A program made the position numbers and the translations under genes. A DNA stretch of 64,000 bases from Margaritifera margaritifera (Eukaryota; Mollusca; Bivalvia; Unionida; Margaritiferidae): NCBI GenBank assembly GCA_029931535.1, contig JAQPZY010001684.1, positions 4,818,001 through 4,882,000 of the forward strand. The letters run 5' to 3'. Positions 23,696 through 35,285 of this stretch are shown here, in pieces. Within the stretch, counting starts at the first letter, position 1. Every line of letters starts with the position of its first letter. The notes under the pieces were generated by a model, which did not search any database, had not been told where the DNA came from, and was given only the letters and a program-made list of their open reading frames with translations.

Positions 23696-24036
23696 TAAAG
23701 TTCCATTTTACCTAGTAGAAATAAAGAATATTCTTTTTATATGCCAATGTACAAACGTTTCTTTCATTCTAAATATGATACACAATGCGCTGACTAACGA
23801 ATAACCCAGAATCTGACTAGTAATCCTTAATTGGTTAAGAAACACGGATAGATGATTGTCCACCCCATACAATTGACACGTCTCAAATGAATGAATAAGG
23901 GACAGTTGGGTCTTTGTGTATCGTTGAAATAATTTTCGTTTTCGACGCACTCAGCCTTTGTTCACAATTATTAATAATGAAACGTATGTAGGTAGGTGGG
24001 CAGGTATGCATGATTTATATCTGTATGTATGCGCAC

Positions 24037-24040
<4 letters not shown>

Positions 24041-24116
<76 letters not shown>
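24041..24116. repeat. Compound microsatellite (AT)n-(GT)n
   Basis: AT units to 24090, then GT units. Frames on both strands across it are artefacts. Confidence 0.95.
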
Positions 24117-24682
24117 TAATATCACAATTAGCACAATTATTAAGACATACAAAAGGGATGCCATAATATCTGTCATCTTCAGCGAAAGCGATTGTCATAA
24201 TTATAGTTGATCAGTGTTTTAAACCCATAGTACTACATACATGACCTTGTGGAGTTTCAGTCAAACGACCATGACCTTCGCCCTGGCCTATAGCCAGCGA
24301 TACAAGAATAAATGTATAACTTCAAGCTTAGCTTATCTGAAACAAGCTGGAAATTATGCGAACTGAAAATTTAGTACTTGATGCCATAAATTTGGAAAAT
24401 TTCAAGATCTCAAGCTTGCTTTTCTAAATGAAAGAAAATTAAATGTTAAACCTTATACATTGTTAAACCTTATACACTGTTAAACCTTATACACTGATCC
24501 AAAACAGAAATAGTTCGAGAAAAGTTTTTTTCATACACTTTTATATCGCTTACATTAAATATTAGAGATATAAGAAATTACCACACAATATTATTCAATT
24601 TAGGAAGACATCTTATTCCCTCTGATCAAATGAATCATAATTTATATATATGATGAAAGTTAAGACAATATAAAAGGGAAAC

Positions 24683-24685
<3 letters not shown>

Positions 24686-24731
<46 letters not shown>
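24686..24731. repeat. Microsatellite (AT)n
   Basis: Uninterrupted AT units. A short triple repeat of GTTAAACCTTATACA lies upstream at about 24443-24497. Confidence 0.9.
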
Positions 24732-24732
<1 letters not shown>

Positions 24733-25510
24733 CAATTCTAAATAGACTACAACGATTTGAGAATGGATGCAACAATAATGTTCGATACAACTGGATACCA
24801 CAGATAATTGAAATATACGAAACGTTGATTTTAATCTATCAAAGACACATAGTATTATGGAGATATTATTTTAACAAAAAGAAGTAATGGTTATGACGTA
24901 ACATTTAATGACGTATTCAATGTCAACAATGGAGTAGCAATATAAGTTCGGGAAACAAATCTCCAAAATCAAAATTATAAGGGCAAACAGCTGTGTAGTA
25001 ACCCCTACTGTAACAAAGTCAATAATTGTAATAATTATTGCAATAGAGTTTATGATTGCATGCAATAACAACGCAAATTGTAATAATGGTCTACTTTTTT
25101 TCAATAGGTTTTGCGATTGCATTCAGTTGTAACCCATGTTGTAGTAATTACATTCATTCGATGAATATTCAGTAAAACACTCATCGGTACAAATGTGCCG
25201 CTATTCAGATCTAACTAAAGAGAATACAACAGGGTCAAGGTTAGAGCAGTTTAATTGCACTTAGTAAGATTTATTACAAAAAACTAGTCTGAAAGAAAAA
25301 CAATAAAACGTATTTTGAAGCAATTCTATATCTAGATTTAAGTCAATAACTTTATTAGAATAGGGGTTGCTACACATCTAACATCTATCCTAGAACCGTC
25401 ATGGAACTGTTTTGCTGTTTCAATTTCTTCAATAGATTATTTAAATATCTGAAACGTCGAGTATTGTTCAAAGAATCGTTTGTAAACAGATATGTTTTGT
25501 ATGCAATTTT

Positions 25511-25650
<140 letters not shown>

Positions 25651-25917
25651 CAGGGCTCAGGAAAAGCACTCGTCCACTCGTTATGAACGGGGAAGTACTG
25701 GCTGGGCCGAGTGAAACTCTACTACATACTCATCACTGGTCCGAGTATGCACAATCGCACCTTGAGAATAAATCTGAGTGTATTTTCTACCCTTAACAAG
25801 CTCCGAAGTTCAACATCGCATAACATTTGTCATGCGTATGATATAAATAATCTGTGCACAATCTTCCTTCTTGTCAGTCTAGAACATGTTGCAAAGAAAA
25901 CGACTTTGTTTTTTTTA

Positions 25918-27018
25918 CACACGTACCTGATGTAAGCTTGATTCTAAAATGGGTAAATATTATCAACATAATATAATGCAGTTTCACACTTAGCCCTCGA
26001 TTTCTTTATGGTGTTTGCATTTAAAGTGACACTTTTCAGTAATTTAGGCGTGATTTTGATGTGGAGAGAGATTCCCTTTCAATGAGCTATCACACATCTT
26101 TGTGAGTCAGACCTCTGAGAAGTTAAGAGACAGAGAATGTCAACACTTGTGTTACCTTTCAGCTGGTCAGGCAATGCTACGGTTGCTGCAGGTCACTGGT
26201 ATTTTCAAGACTGAAGCTTTATTGATACATTGTCATGCCAAAGGGAATATGCTAGCATATATTTCTATACGCATGTAATTACATTTCACTAGAAAAATGT
26301 TGCCAACTTACATTCGAAATTAGTATTTTAGGTGTCTCAGCCGCTTTCCACCAATTTTCACACAATGCATGCTGTTGTAATCTATTTATAAAGCAGATAA
26401 TGTCGAGACAACAGCCGATTGGTCGAAATCTAGTTGGGGTAATGATCTAGAAATGTTCCAGTTCTTTTGGTCAATCAGCAATCTTCCTTTTCATTACGCC
26501 CGTGTGTAGCTTACTAGAATGGAGGTTTGACCAAAATGATTCATTTAGTACAAAAGTTGGTCCACGCTGAGACGGTTGGTATTCTTCTTTCAAATGCAAG
26601 TTACTGATATTTGTCTTGTGAAACGAAATTACATACTTATATGAATATATGAAGGCTTCATTACTTTGGTGTGACAATGCATTAATAAAGCTACACAGTC
26701 TTGAAATTACTGGTGATCTGGAGCAAGCGTAACAATGTCCGACCAGACGAAAATCATAACATTTTGACATTCTCTGTGTCTTATCTTCTCCCATATCTAA
26801 CTCGTAAAGATGTGTGACAGCTCATTGAAAAGGAAACTTATGACACTTAGATTACTTAAATGTTTCACTGCAAACGCGAATACCACTAAGTAATCAAGGG
26901 CTATGTGTACAACTGCAGTTTCTCGAGTTATAAACTGTTTCTGAAGAGCTACGTATTAAAACATAGTATTGTCATGATTTTGACCCATTTTAGTATCAAG
27001 CTTGCATCATGTGCCTGC
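25918..27018. repeat. Imperfect 1.1 kb inverted repeat (foldback)
   Basis: Two arms of roughly 0.5 kb face each other around a centre near 26465. Matching pairs in the correct mirrored order include TAAGCTTGATTCTAAAATGGGT (25934) against the complement of ACCCATTTTAGTATCAAGCTTG (ending near 27004). Others are TTTCAATGAGCTATCACACA (near 26078) against its complement near 26810-26830, AGACAGAGAATGTCAA (near 26130) against its complement near 26765, and TTTTCAAGACTGAAGCTTTA (near 26205) against its complement near 26690. The arms also contain many unmatched bases. The 107-codon - strand frame at 26471-26794 lies in the right arm and is not supported by the left arm, so I do not call it a gene. 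Confidence 0.65.
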
Positions 27019-27300
27019 GGTTCGTTAGTAAAAGCGTAAGCAGTGTAGTGGAGAAGTTTACTCTGTTGAGTATAATGAGGACAGGGACGAGTAACTCTTG
27101 CATATACAACCACAAGAGCCACATTCGCAACAAAATCAACGCGAAACTCGCCAACCACTACAACTCGACTGGGCATTCAGTCGAGTCCCTCGAGATGCTA
27201 CCAATTGATTACAACCTGGGTTGGACCGATATAGAACTTCACACGTAAGGAACGATACTGGATATTTCAATTGAAAACTCATGGGGAGTTCGGCCTAAAT
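27009..27300 (+). pseudogene. Penelope-like element: GIY-YIG endonuclease C-terminal fragment
   Basis: The frame contains Y-N-H-K-S-H-I-R-N-K, L-A-N-H-Y-N-S-T-G-H-S and I-D-Y-N-L-G-W-T-D. After a frame change near 27244 come K-E-R-Y-W-I-F-Q-L-K-T and G-E-F-G-L-N-E-Q before a stop at about 27297. The H-F-N-S-x-G-H-S, E-R-Y-W-I-x-x-L and G-L-N pattern is the end of the GIY-YIG nuclease that follows the reverse transcriptase in Penelope-like retroelements. The copy is 5'-truncated and starts at the edge of the foldback at 25918-27018. No reverse transcriptase domain is visible nearby. Confidence 0.6.
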
Positions 27301-27424
27301 GAACAAGTCTAACCTTCCTATTGAAATCTTAGCATAACAACAGTCAGGAATCAGTTTATCAGACGTACGCATTTTTACGATAATATTTACCCAAGTAAAT
27401 ATTCCGTAACTCTTTACATGTATT

Positions 27425-27530
27425 ATTGATAATCTTCTTCTTCTTCGTCTTCTTCTTCTTCTTCTTCTTCTTCTTATTGCTATTATCATCATTATTATTA
27501 TTATTATTATTATCATTATTATTATTATTT
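27425..27530. repeat. Compound microsatellite (TTC)n and (ATT)n
   Basis: CTT/TTC triplets at 27425-27475 are followed by ATT triplets with interruptions. They are probably in the 3' region of the Penelope-like remnant. Confidence 0.9.
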
Positions 27531-27944
27531 GAACTCTTGTCCAATATCCAGCTATACCATGCTCTTGACATACTTCCTTTGTACCTCCATGCATAACTTT
27601 ACCGGGATATAATTTCCTTTGCAGATTTTGATGATGGCATTGATTTATCGCTGCGCATGGTGTCAGTCCTTTGTTCAAAGCCTGGAATTAGGTGAAAACA
27701 CTTTGGTCTTCTGCGTGATACGCACGATACACACTCTGAATTATTTGTACACAACTTTGTTGGGCTGATGGCAGCATAACATAGATATGTAGTTTACCCG
27801 TTTTAGACCGTTTTTTAATTTTGTCTTCATTCTTTCTTCTATTATTTATCCTTTGTTTGTGTATTTGACCGTCATTTAATGTGTGTAGAAGTCAAGAATT
27901 TTTCTTATCTTTTGTGTTTGGTGTTAGTTTTGTGGATGTAAATT

Positions 27945-27996
27945 GTTTCTTCCCCTGACGAAGAGCTTGTTTAGCTCAAACGTTGGGAAACTGTTT
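27945..27996 (+). ncRNA. Hammerhead-ribozyme-like core, probably of the Penelope-like element
   Basis: CTGACGA (27955-27961) fits the CUGANGA strand of the hammerhead core. A five-base-pair stem, GAGCT-TGTTT-AGCTC, follows and then AAAC, where the consensus is GAAAC; one G appears lost. The flanks GTTTCTTCCC and GGGAAAC can pair to form an outer stem. Hammerhead motifs are reported in the terminal repeats of Penelope-like elements, and a Penelope-like coding end lies 650 bases upstream. I cannot place a clear NUH cleavage site and stem III, so this copy is probably inactive. Confidence 0.35.
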
Positions 27997-28031
27997 CAGT
28001 TTTGTATTTTCGCCGTTATCAATTTTTGTCT

Positions 28032-28033
<2 letters not shown>

Positions 28034-28120
<87 letters not shown>
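28034..28120. repeat. Microsatellite (AT)n
   Basis: About 43 uninterrupted AT units directly after the hammerhead-like region. Confidence 0.95.
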
Positions 28121-28125
<5 letters not shown>

Positions 28126-28852
28126 CGGCACAAAAACATGAAATTATCTTAGAAAAAGAGCAAAACATAACTTTGCGAATTCGGATATTTTAAAAAAATT
28201 TAACGAGATACTAATTCCGTAGAACTTCTTCAAAAGGTACTAATTTTTTCTCAGTTTAGGGAGTTATTCACAGCTTTGTTCAGCATATAATGGCCATTTT
28301 AACAAAGCATATTAATTTCTTTATAATTCGAGTAAGCTGTTAAAAAATAACTTCAGCTATTTTAGCAATGTCATAAAGACAAATTTTGTCCATTTGTTTC
28401 TAAATCTGACTAGATTAATATTTTTGAAGTGTCTTTAAAAGAAAATCTTGTAACCAAACAATGAAAAATTGTGTTTACATTTCTTCACTGTCAAAAAAAG
28501 TTAGTATAGAGAGGTTAGACATGTAAAAACAAAAAAAAAAAAAAAACAGTTGATGTCTATAACTCTGACTACCTTCAAAATCAATTTGTTGAATATGAAA
28601 ATAAAATTATTTTCTGTTTCCATCCAAATTTTGGCCTATAGAGTTTAGAGTGCATTTAAGTTACGTACTTTTGTTTTAAAATTAAAATTCTTCAATTATG
28701 CCATTGATTGAGATACTTAATCTTTTTTGCATATGATACTTTATGATAATATTGATTTTTTTTTCTACGCAGAGCTGGCACAAAGGTTAGAAATAAACCA
28801 TTAAACTTCACCGAATAATGATTTGAGTTGTGTGTGTTTTAATTTTCCAATG

Positions 28853-28853
<1 letters not shown>

Positions 28854-28900
<47 letters not shown>
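28854..28900. repeat. Microsatellite (AT)n
   Basis: Uninterrupted AT units. Confidence 0.95.
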
Positions 28901-28902
<2 letters not shown>

Positions 28903-28992
28903 CCTTTCTAATTTCTCAATTTTGAGGAAAAGGCTCAAATATGTGCTTGGATGTTGTCTCCTATGTAGATAAATAAAGTATTAATGGGATTC

Positions 28993-29332
28993 CTAGTCCG
29001 AAAAATCAGCCCCCAAAACCTGTGTTGATACTGATGGACGATTTGTGGGCCTGGTGGCACCTGTTCATTAAAATGTGCAATTTTGCTGCATTCAAATATG
29101 TCTGGAACACACCATGGTACAGTTTAGACACGTGCCGGTATTTGGTAACAGCCGTATGTGGCCACGAAATTCAAAATGGCCACAGGACATAGGTTTGTGT
29201 TATTCCACGTGGATTTATAGTTGTCAAACATAGGATTTGATCCAGAAATATTTTTTACATATCCCCCAAAAGGACCCTTCAATCGAGAAATACCGGTAAG
29301 GGGGGGGGGGGGGCTGCTAAATTATCGGACTA
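28993..29332. mobile_element. Non-autonomous hAT-like element with exact 8-bp target duplication
   Basis: TGGGATTC occurs at 28985-28992 and again at 29333-29340. The ends are inverted: CTAGTCCGAAAAATCAGCCCC on the left, and on the right the complement of a sequence reading TAGTCCGATAATTTAGCAGCCCC. An 8-bp duplication is typical of hAT superfamily insertions. The 340-bp body has no transposase frame and includes a run of G (29300-29313) next to the right end. Confidence 0.7.
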
Positions 29333-29639
29333 TGGGATTCATGGTCGCTTGTAGGAGTTAAGTGTAAATTTCATCTTTTACCGATCAATAATTTCAAAAT
29401 ATGAAATAAAATTCCAATTACTAAAATAAAACTTGAATATGTCAAGTGAAACAATAAGCAGAACATTTAACTACTAGTATGTTTGGTGTTGTTGTGTTTT
29501 TTTTTTTACCTCTTTCCTAATTCTGTATAGTTTTTGCGTACTTATTTCTGCCTTAAAGTTTCAGTGTAAAACTTTGCATGCAAACTTTTTTTCCGTATGA
29601 CTTCCCCCTCAGCGATGACGTTATTTATATCTTAGAATT

Positions 29640-29815
29640 CCTTTTACGTTTACCAACAATTGATATGATACACAATTTATATTTCATCCTAGGGTCACGG
29701 ATTCGATACCCGCCCTGGCGAGCTCAGATCGGCTTCCTCGCTGTGTCCATGAGAAGGGCATATAGCCCACATTTCATGTGTATAAATTAGATAATAATGT
29801 GTTAAACGTGCCTTG
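29640..29815 (+). mobile_element. tRNA-derived SINE, family 2, copy 1
   Basis: A B-box-like GGATTCGATACCCGCC (near 29698-29713) is followed by a body with GTGTCCATGAGAAGGGCATA and a tail containing ATAATGTGTTAAACGTGCC. The tail matches AATAATGTGTTAAAATGGCC in the 58.8 kb copy. The A-box half is degenerate, so the left boundary is approximate. Confidence 0.5.
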
Positions 29816-29929
29816 AAAAGAAACAAAATCAAAAACAAGCAACTATTTCATCCATAGAAATCGCAAATAGATATCTAAGAATTTAAGTACATGCGCACAG
29901 TTTCGTAAACAAGGTTTTATCAGTCTTTC

Positions 29930-29934
<5 letters not shown>

Positions 29935-29987
<53 letters not shown>

Positions 29988-30008
29988 AGAGAGAGAGAGA
30001 GAGAGAGA
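29935..30008. repeat. Compound microsatellite (AT)n-(GA)n
   Basis: AT units to 29983, then GA units. Confidence 0.95.
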
Positions 30009-30009
30009 T

Positions 30010-31850
30010 CTGTATAAGATTTGTACCTCAACGCTGACGATTTTACAGGTATCCGGGAATTTTTCTTTTTTCTAAGTCATTTTGTACTCGTTAACTCTAG
30101 AATACCTTGATTTTGAGATCACAATAAACTAAATATGTGATACTTATACTCAGCACAATATATTTACTTCTCTTTATTAATGAAAGTAAGATTCAGTTCG
30201 TTTTTAAACAATAAAATGACGCACAAACTTAACATGCAAAAAAATGACGTACAAGACTGTAACGCTCTGATTTGATTGTGGCACGAAATGAATGTTCAAA
30301 ATCCGAAAAAAATCAGATTATTTCCATGGAATTAAAAAATAGATATCTCAAATTCTATATAACAAAGGTACTATCTGCTATTTCAAGTGCATGACGTAAA
30401 CGAAAATCTGCTTATTTTTATATGACAAGCATTGTTACCGAAATACAAACTTTAAAGATATATATTTACGTAAATTCCGTTTTTTTTTTTATAAATCAAA
30501 CTTTATTAGTTTTATAAATCAAATCGGCATTAATTGGGGGTATATATAGTAACAAATTCTGTGGCAAAACCAAAGTTGAGAACAAGACGGCAGACATTGA
30601 CGATTAAACTTCAATGAAGCTTGTAAAGAGGAAAATGTTTCTGAGGAAACAAAATTTCTGGGTGAGTTAACAAGACACTTTCTGGAACATTTTGCTCGTT
30701 TGAAGACGAAAAAAAAAAAAATTCATAATTAGACTGTTTATTCCACGTCATAAAAGAAGGGGAGATAATATTTTAGCGATTTGTGTTTGTGAGGTTTAGA
30801 ACACTAACGCGTAACAGTCAAACGTTATTTTCCTAAAAAAAAAAAAAAAAAAAAATCAGATATTAAATAGGAATCTGTTTAAAGTCATCAAATACAGCGT
30901 GTCAAAAGAACGACTCTTTGAGAGGAGCGACAAATATAAAAAACATATAAAAAAAAATTTAAAAATATCAACAAACACTGACAAGTAGGAACAAATGTTC
31001 AGAAAATTTGCAATTTGTACTACACTGCCACGCCCTATTACCTCGACACGCCTATTACCACAGCATTTAAGCATTTCCGTTCAGCGCTGTAATCATGCGT
31101 CACATCTGAATAACTCGTGTGTAAACATAATGTCAGGAAGTTCACATATCCGTGAAGATTAAAAATTTGAAGAATAACTCTATTCATAATAAAAAATAAA
31201 AAAAAATTAAAAATCTTAGATTTTTTTACATGTACAAATCGATCAAATCCCATCTATACCATATCCAGTTCAATTCCTTTATTTTTCACTTTCATTCGTA
31301 AAATAATGCCATGCACAATGTCAACAAGTCGTCTGCTTCACAATTTAAACAATTCAAGCTGAAGTGGTCGCATAACTTAAGCTATTAGATAACAAACCGT
31401 TGTCCAACTTGTGGGAGCCCATTAAGGGTGTATTGCCAAACTCGTGAGTTTTGTTTCATTGTGGGTTCTTAGATCCGGAGTATAAAGACAAGTTAATGAA
31501 CCATGTCATCCCTTCAGATTCATAAAGGGTGCTTTCTAGACATGTGACATACAATTTAAGTTTACGGGGATTGTGGTTAACTACAAATATGCCATGTAAT
31601 ATAGCATAAGAATATCATAAATCATAATTATTTAATGGATCTATTACAACTCTGACATGCAAAGAGCTTAATTAAATTAATGAATTTAATTTTAAAATTT
31701 TTTATTAAATGTGTTACCTTTATATTTATTTATTTATTTTTTACTTTCACACCATACCACTAACAGTCACTGTATTTCTCTATTGCCGCGGTAATGGTAT
31801 GTTCTCTTCTGGGAACCTTCCGTCAGAGGTCACCTCGTAATACCCAACAC
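30010..31850. other. AT-rich stretch without a recognisable gene
   Basis: Poly(A) runs and short frames only, including - strand frames at 30856-31074 and 31038-31253 with no domain. I see no repeat boundary here. Confidence 0.4.
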
Positions 31851-31854
31851 TCAC

Positions 31855-32050
31855 GAGCGTCCGCAGGGGGGGGGGTCCAACTGCCCCTCCTTGCCACCCC
31901 ACCCCAACCCCCGATTTTTCAAAACTCCATTATGCAGTATATAAATATATCCCTTTGATTTTGTCTTTGTCCCCCCCCCCCCCACATACGGATTATGGAT
32001 TGCCCCCTCCACCCACCCACCCCTGGAAAAATTCCTGCAGACACCCATGA
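31855..32050. mobile_element. Possible MITE with G/C homopolymer runs
   Basis: GAGCGTCCGCAGGGG at the left and, in reverse complement at the right, GGGTGTCTGCAGGAA form imperfect inverted ends (9 of 11 core positions match). The interior holds long G and C runs. I cannot define a target duplication. The 79-codon - strand frame across it is low complexity. Confidence 0.3.
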
Positions 32051-32876
32051 CAGCACTTGGGCGAACACGTGGATCGGAAACGAAAGTCATTCACCGTGAC
32101 CAATGCCTCACTCGTTAATTACTGATGCAGTTGGATACAAATGAAAAAGTAAGTATACTGAATCTTTTTTGAGTATGTTTTCTAAGTGTTAACGCCGTAA
32201 TAGGACGTACCGGCCTATAACATGTGGATAAACAACGCATTTCATTCAAAAGTTTACATTCTGAAGCTTGTTGTAAAATGATTGATTAACCTGCTTATTC
32301 CTGGGGAAAAAAGTTAAGTCGTATTGACTTCTAGTAAAAATGTAATACTTGTACTTTATCACAGCTACGATTTTTCTTTTATTTTTCATCTCTTTATTTG
32401 AAATTAGGTAGGCCTACAAATTTTAATTTCAAATTTTCTTATCGACGGCAGGATTTGCATTTCACATTTTTCAGATTACAGACGTGAAAATGTTCGTGAT
32501 TGTCATAATGGTTGTTGTTATTTCTCAGATTGCAGACGTGAAAATGCTTGTGATGATTCGCTTTGCTTCATGGCTGTTTGATCAACCCGCCCTCTAGGTC
32601 AAGCAGGCAAATATATTCTTTAATACATGTGTAACTATCAATACAATTAACTCTTTTGTAGTGGATAGACAGATACATAGACATATACGCAGTTTATTTA
32701 CAGTCGGAATTGCATTTACATACTAAGACATATTATCTCGTTCGAGCTATCTTGCCGACTATAAACAATACTAAAATAATTAACTTAAACAGTCTGGCAT
32801 ATGTACTAACATACGTAAATAATTCTTCTTTTAGTATTTTTTGGTGTAAAAAATTCATATTTGTATGATTACAACC

Positions 32877-33148
32877 ATCCCCCCCACCCCCATTTATAAT
32901 TTCTATTTAAAATCAAATGCAGAGAAAATAAGATTAATAGATTGTATTGTACAATTTCATGCAGTTATAATATATGTATGCGTAATGGCTGGTTAATACA
33001 CACTTAAGTAACCCCCCTTCCCACCTCCAATGTATAATTTCTATTTAAAAATGCAATGCATATAAATCAATTTATATGAGGAGATTCTACTCTATAATTA
33101 CAAGCAGTGTTAAAATATGCAGGCATAATGGCTGGTGAGTACACACTT
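32877..33148. repeat. Two diverged tandem copies of a 130-140 bp unit
   Basis: Both copies begin with a C run, then TATAATTTCTATTTAAAA, and end in TAATGGCTGGT followed by ACACACTTA. The middle parts differ by indels. Confidence 0.75.
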
Positions 33149-33664
33149 ACGATAACATCTTACATGCATACAGATTTTAAATATACAAGGACAAGGACTT
33201 AGACAAGAATATGCAAAATATACAGAATGCACAAATATACAATAAGTGCTAATGCACTGGAATCATATATATCACAAGATAGATCAGTTACCAGCAACTA
33301 ATAACATATACATCGAAATACACATAAGAACTATAGTGCATGAGTAACATTAAAGCCGTAAGCAAACAACAAATATGACTAAAAGCGATTAAATTTATAA
33401 GCACGACAATAGAACTAAAAGCAATAAAAGTTACACATGCGGCAGCGAGCTAACCCTCCCCCACCAAAAAAATAAATAAATAAATAAAAAAATAAGTAAA
33501 TAAATATATCATCTAAAAGGGAGGAAAATCCATCAGGTATATACTTCAGTAACATCAACTGGAACGTCCTTGACCTTTTCTGTCGCATAATAGACAAAGA
33601 CCTTACACATAAATAGTGGCCGTCATACCCGTGGTCTTGTTTAACTAGGCTCATGCGTTACTTC

Positions 33665-33780
33665 CATTCGCAACTTCGAGGTCAGATCCTACGGATCATA
33701 CATCGCATGTATGCCAATAGCTGAAATTCAGACCACCTCGACTATTTACGAAACAAGGGTTGACCCAGAAGTTGCGAATG
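33665..33780. mobile_element. Short palindromic MITE
   Basis: CATTCGCAACTTC (33665-33677) has its exact reverse complement at 33768-33780. The match continues inward with GAGGTCAGATCC against the complement of GGGTTGACCCA. A diverged arm-like copy (ATTCGAAACTTCTCGGTCAATCC) follows at 33799. No coding capacity is present. Confidence 0.45.
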
Positions 33781-34099
33781 CATTTAACTATTTTTCATTC
33801 GAAACTTCTCGGTCAATCCTACGTCCAATCCAATCGCAGAAATAGCCGAGGTTGCATGAATAGATTGCGGTTTCTTTATTGCTAAAAAGTTTTTGGCGAG
33901 GTGTCCGAATGGTGTTTTTCAGTGTAATCGCCGCCATACGAGGGTTCGGTAAAATGATTTATTGATCTCAATTACCGATACGAAGAGCTTCAGTAAAACT
34001 TCGGAGAAGTTAACCTACAAAGACATCTCTCTCACTCTATCTCAAATGTGTGTCTGTACATATTTTCTGCAATTGTTTATGCAAAGGTTAAATTGAAAG

Positions 34100-34383
34100 C
34101 TTGAAAGAATATAAATCAACACAGACGCTGATGACGGAAGTGTGTCTCAATCGGCCAATAAAAATGTGTATGTCTACGTGGAACATGACATCATCTTGTC
34201 ATCACAAAAATATAAGGCGCCGACTAGTCTCATCAGCCAATGAAATCACTTTCCAATATTTGGGAGAGCCTCGTACTTGTGTTGCAAGAACAAGAAAACT
34301 AATTTTTGAACCAAACCCTATTATGGCGGAGATGTCTCAGAGTCACGCGAGAGGTCTGGTTAAACGAGACTATCATGTTGTTG
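34100..34383 (+). other. Possible promoter and first exon interrupted by a LINE
   Basis: Two CCAAT-type motifs (GGCCAATAAA near 34153 and AGCCAATGAAA near 34234) precede an ATG at 34323 in the context TTATGGCGGAG. From there the frame reads M-A-E-M-S-Q-S-H-A-R-G and runs into the LINE poly(A)-derived T tract at 34383. It could be a host first exon that received the LINE, or chance. I see no continuation on the far side of the LINE (37541 onward). Confidence 0.2.
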
Positions 34384-34681
34384 TTTTTTTTTTAGTTTAA
34401 ACAAATTTTATTGCCATATTTACATACATGAAAAGTGACATGGACTAACAGTACGTATATATACTTATGCGTGGATCAGAAACACAGAGGATAAATACAA
34501 ATGAATAATGACAAAATTATCATACAAGAAAAGTTAATACAAAATAAGTGTAAAACAACTAATTTAGAAAAGAAAAAGGAAGCGGGAGAATGGGGGGGGG
34601 GGGAGGGGACGGGGAGGATAAAGGGTTTCCGTGACAGGTGTTGGAGTTATATCATGCCAAAAGGTAGTTTGTCTTTGATGA

Positions 34682-35183
34682 TTATTGAAATCTTTTAGTA
34701 TCTTTAATATAAGTCTGGAAGATTTCAAAGATGCGGGTGTTTAAATCATTTGATAGCTTAGCTGATCCAAACAGCAAGACATTAGTACTAGCAGGGATGA
34801 ATAATTTGTTTAAGCAACGCATTAGCCTCAGTCTTGATATTGTATATTTCTTACAACTTAAAATATAATGGTAGGCAGTCTCATCGTCCTCTCTACATGT
34901 ACACAATGGGCTATCAGTAAAGAAATTTGAATATAAATCATTGCAGTTGTTTCTTATCCTAGTATAATTGATGACCAATATGATAATATATCAGGACATG
35001 AAGTTCGGTTACAATTATTCCCGCTTCAAGTTGCAGTCTTTCAAGTCCTAATAAGTCAGCAGCAGAGCAATTATCCCCTATTATATCAGCATACTCCAGG
35101 AGAGGGTGTATGTAAGAGAGATACATTTTTTCTAATGTTTTCCTACCTAGATTGTATTTAATGGACCTCAAAACATTCAGCAT
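34682..35183 (-). pseudogene. LINE C-terminal region with Cys/His motif
   Basis: Frames 35183-34959 and 34978-34682 continue the LINE ORF. They include H-P-L-L-E-Y-A-D (thumb/connection region), then P-L-C-T-C-R-E-D-D-E-T-A-Y-H-Y-I-L-S-C, a C-x-C then H then C pattern found at the C-terminus of several LINE clades. One frame change separates them. Confidence 0.65.
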
Positions 35184-35285
35184 TCTGGATGCATGTAAGC
35201 AGATTTTATCAATATGTTTCGAAAAGCTACCAGAGTTAGTGAATGTTAGACCAAGGTGTTTATAATGCTCAACAAAATGAAGAAG

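Noticed and set aside
26471..26794. 107-codon - strand ORF as a gene
   Set aside because: It lies in one arm of the large palindrome, and the other arm has indels and stops in the matching frame, so there is no sign of coding constraint.
27295..27678. 127-codon - strand frame with Arg and Ile runs
   Set aside because: It is a translation of the TTC and ATT triplet repeats after the Penelope-like fragment, on the opposite strand.
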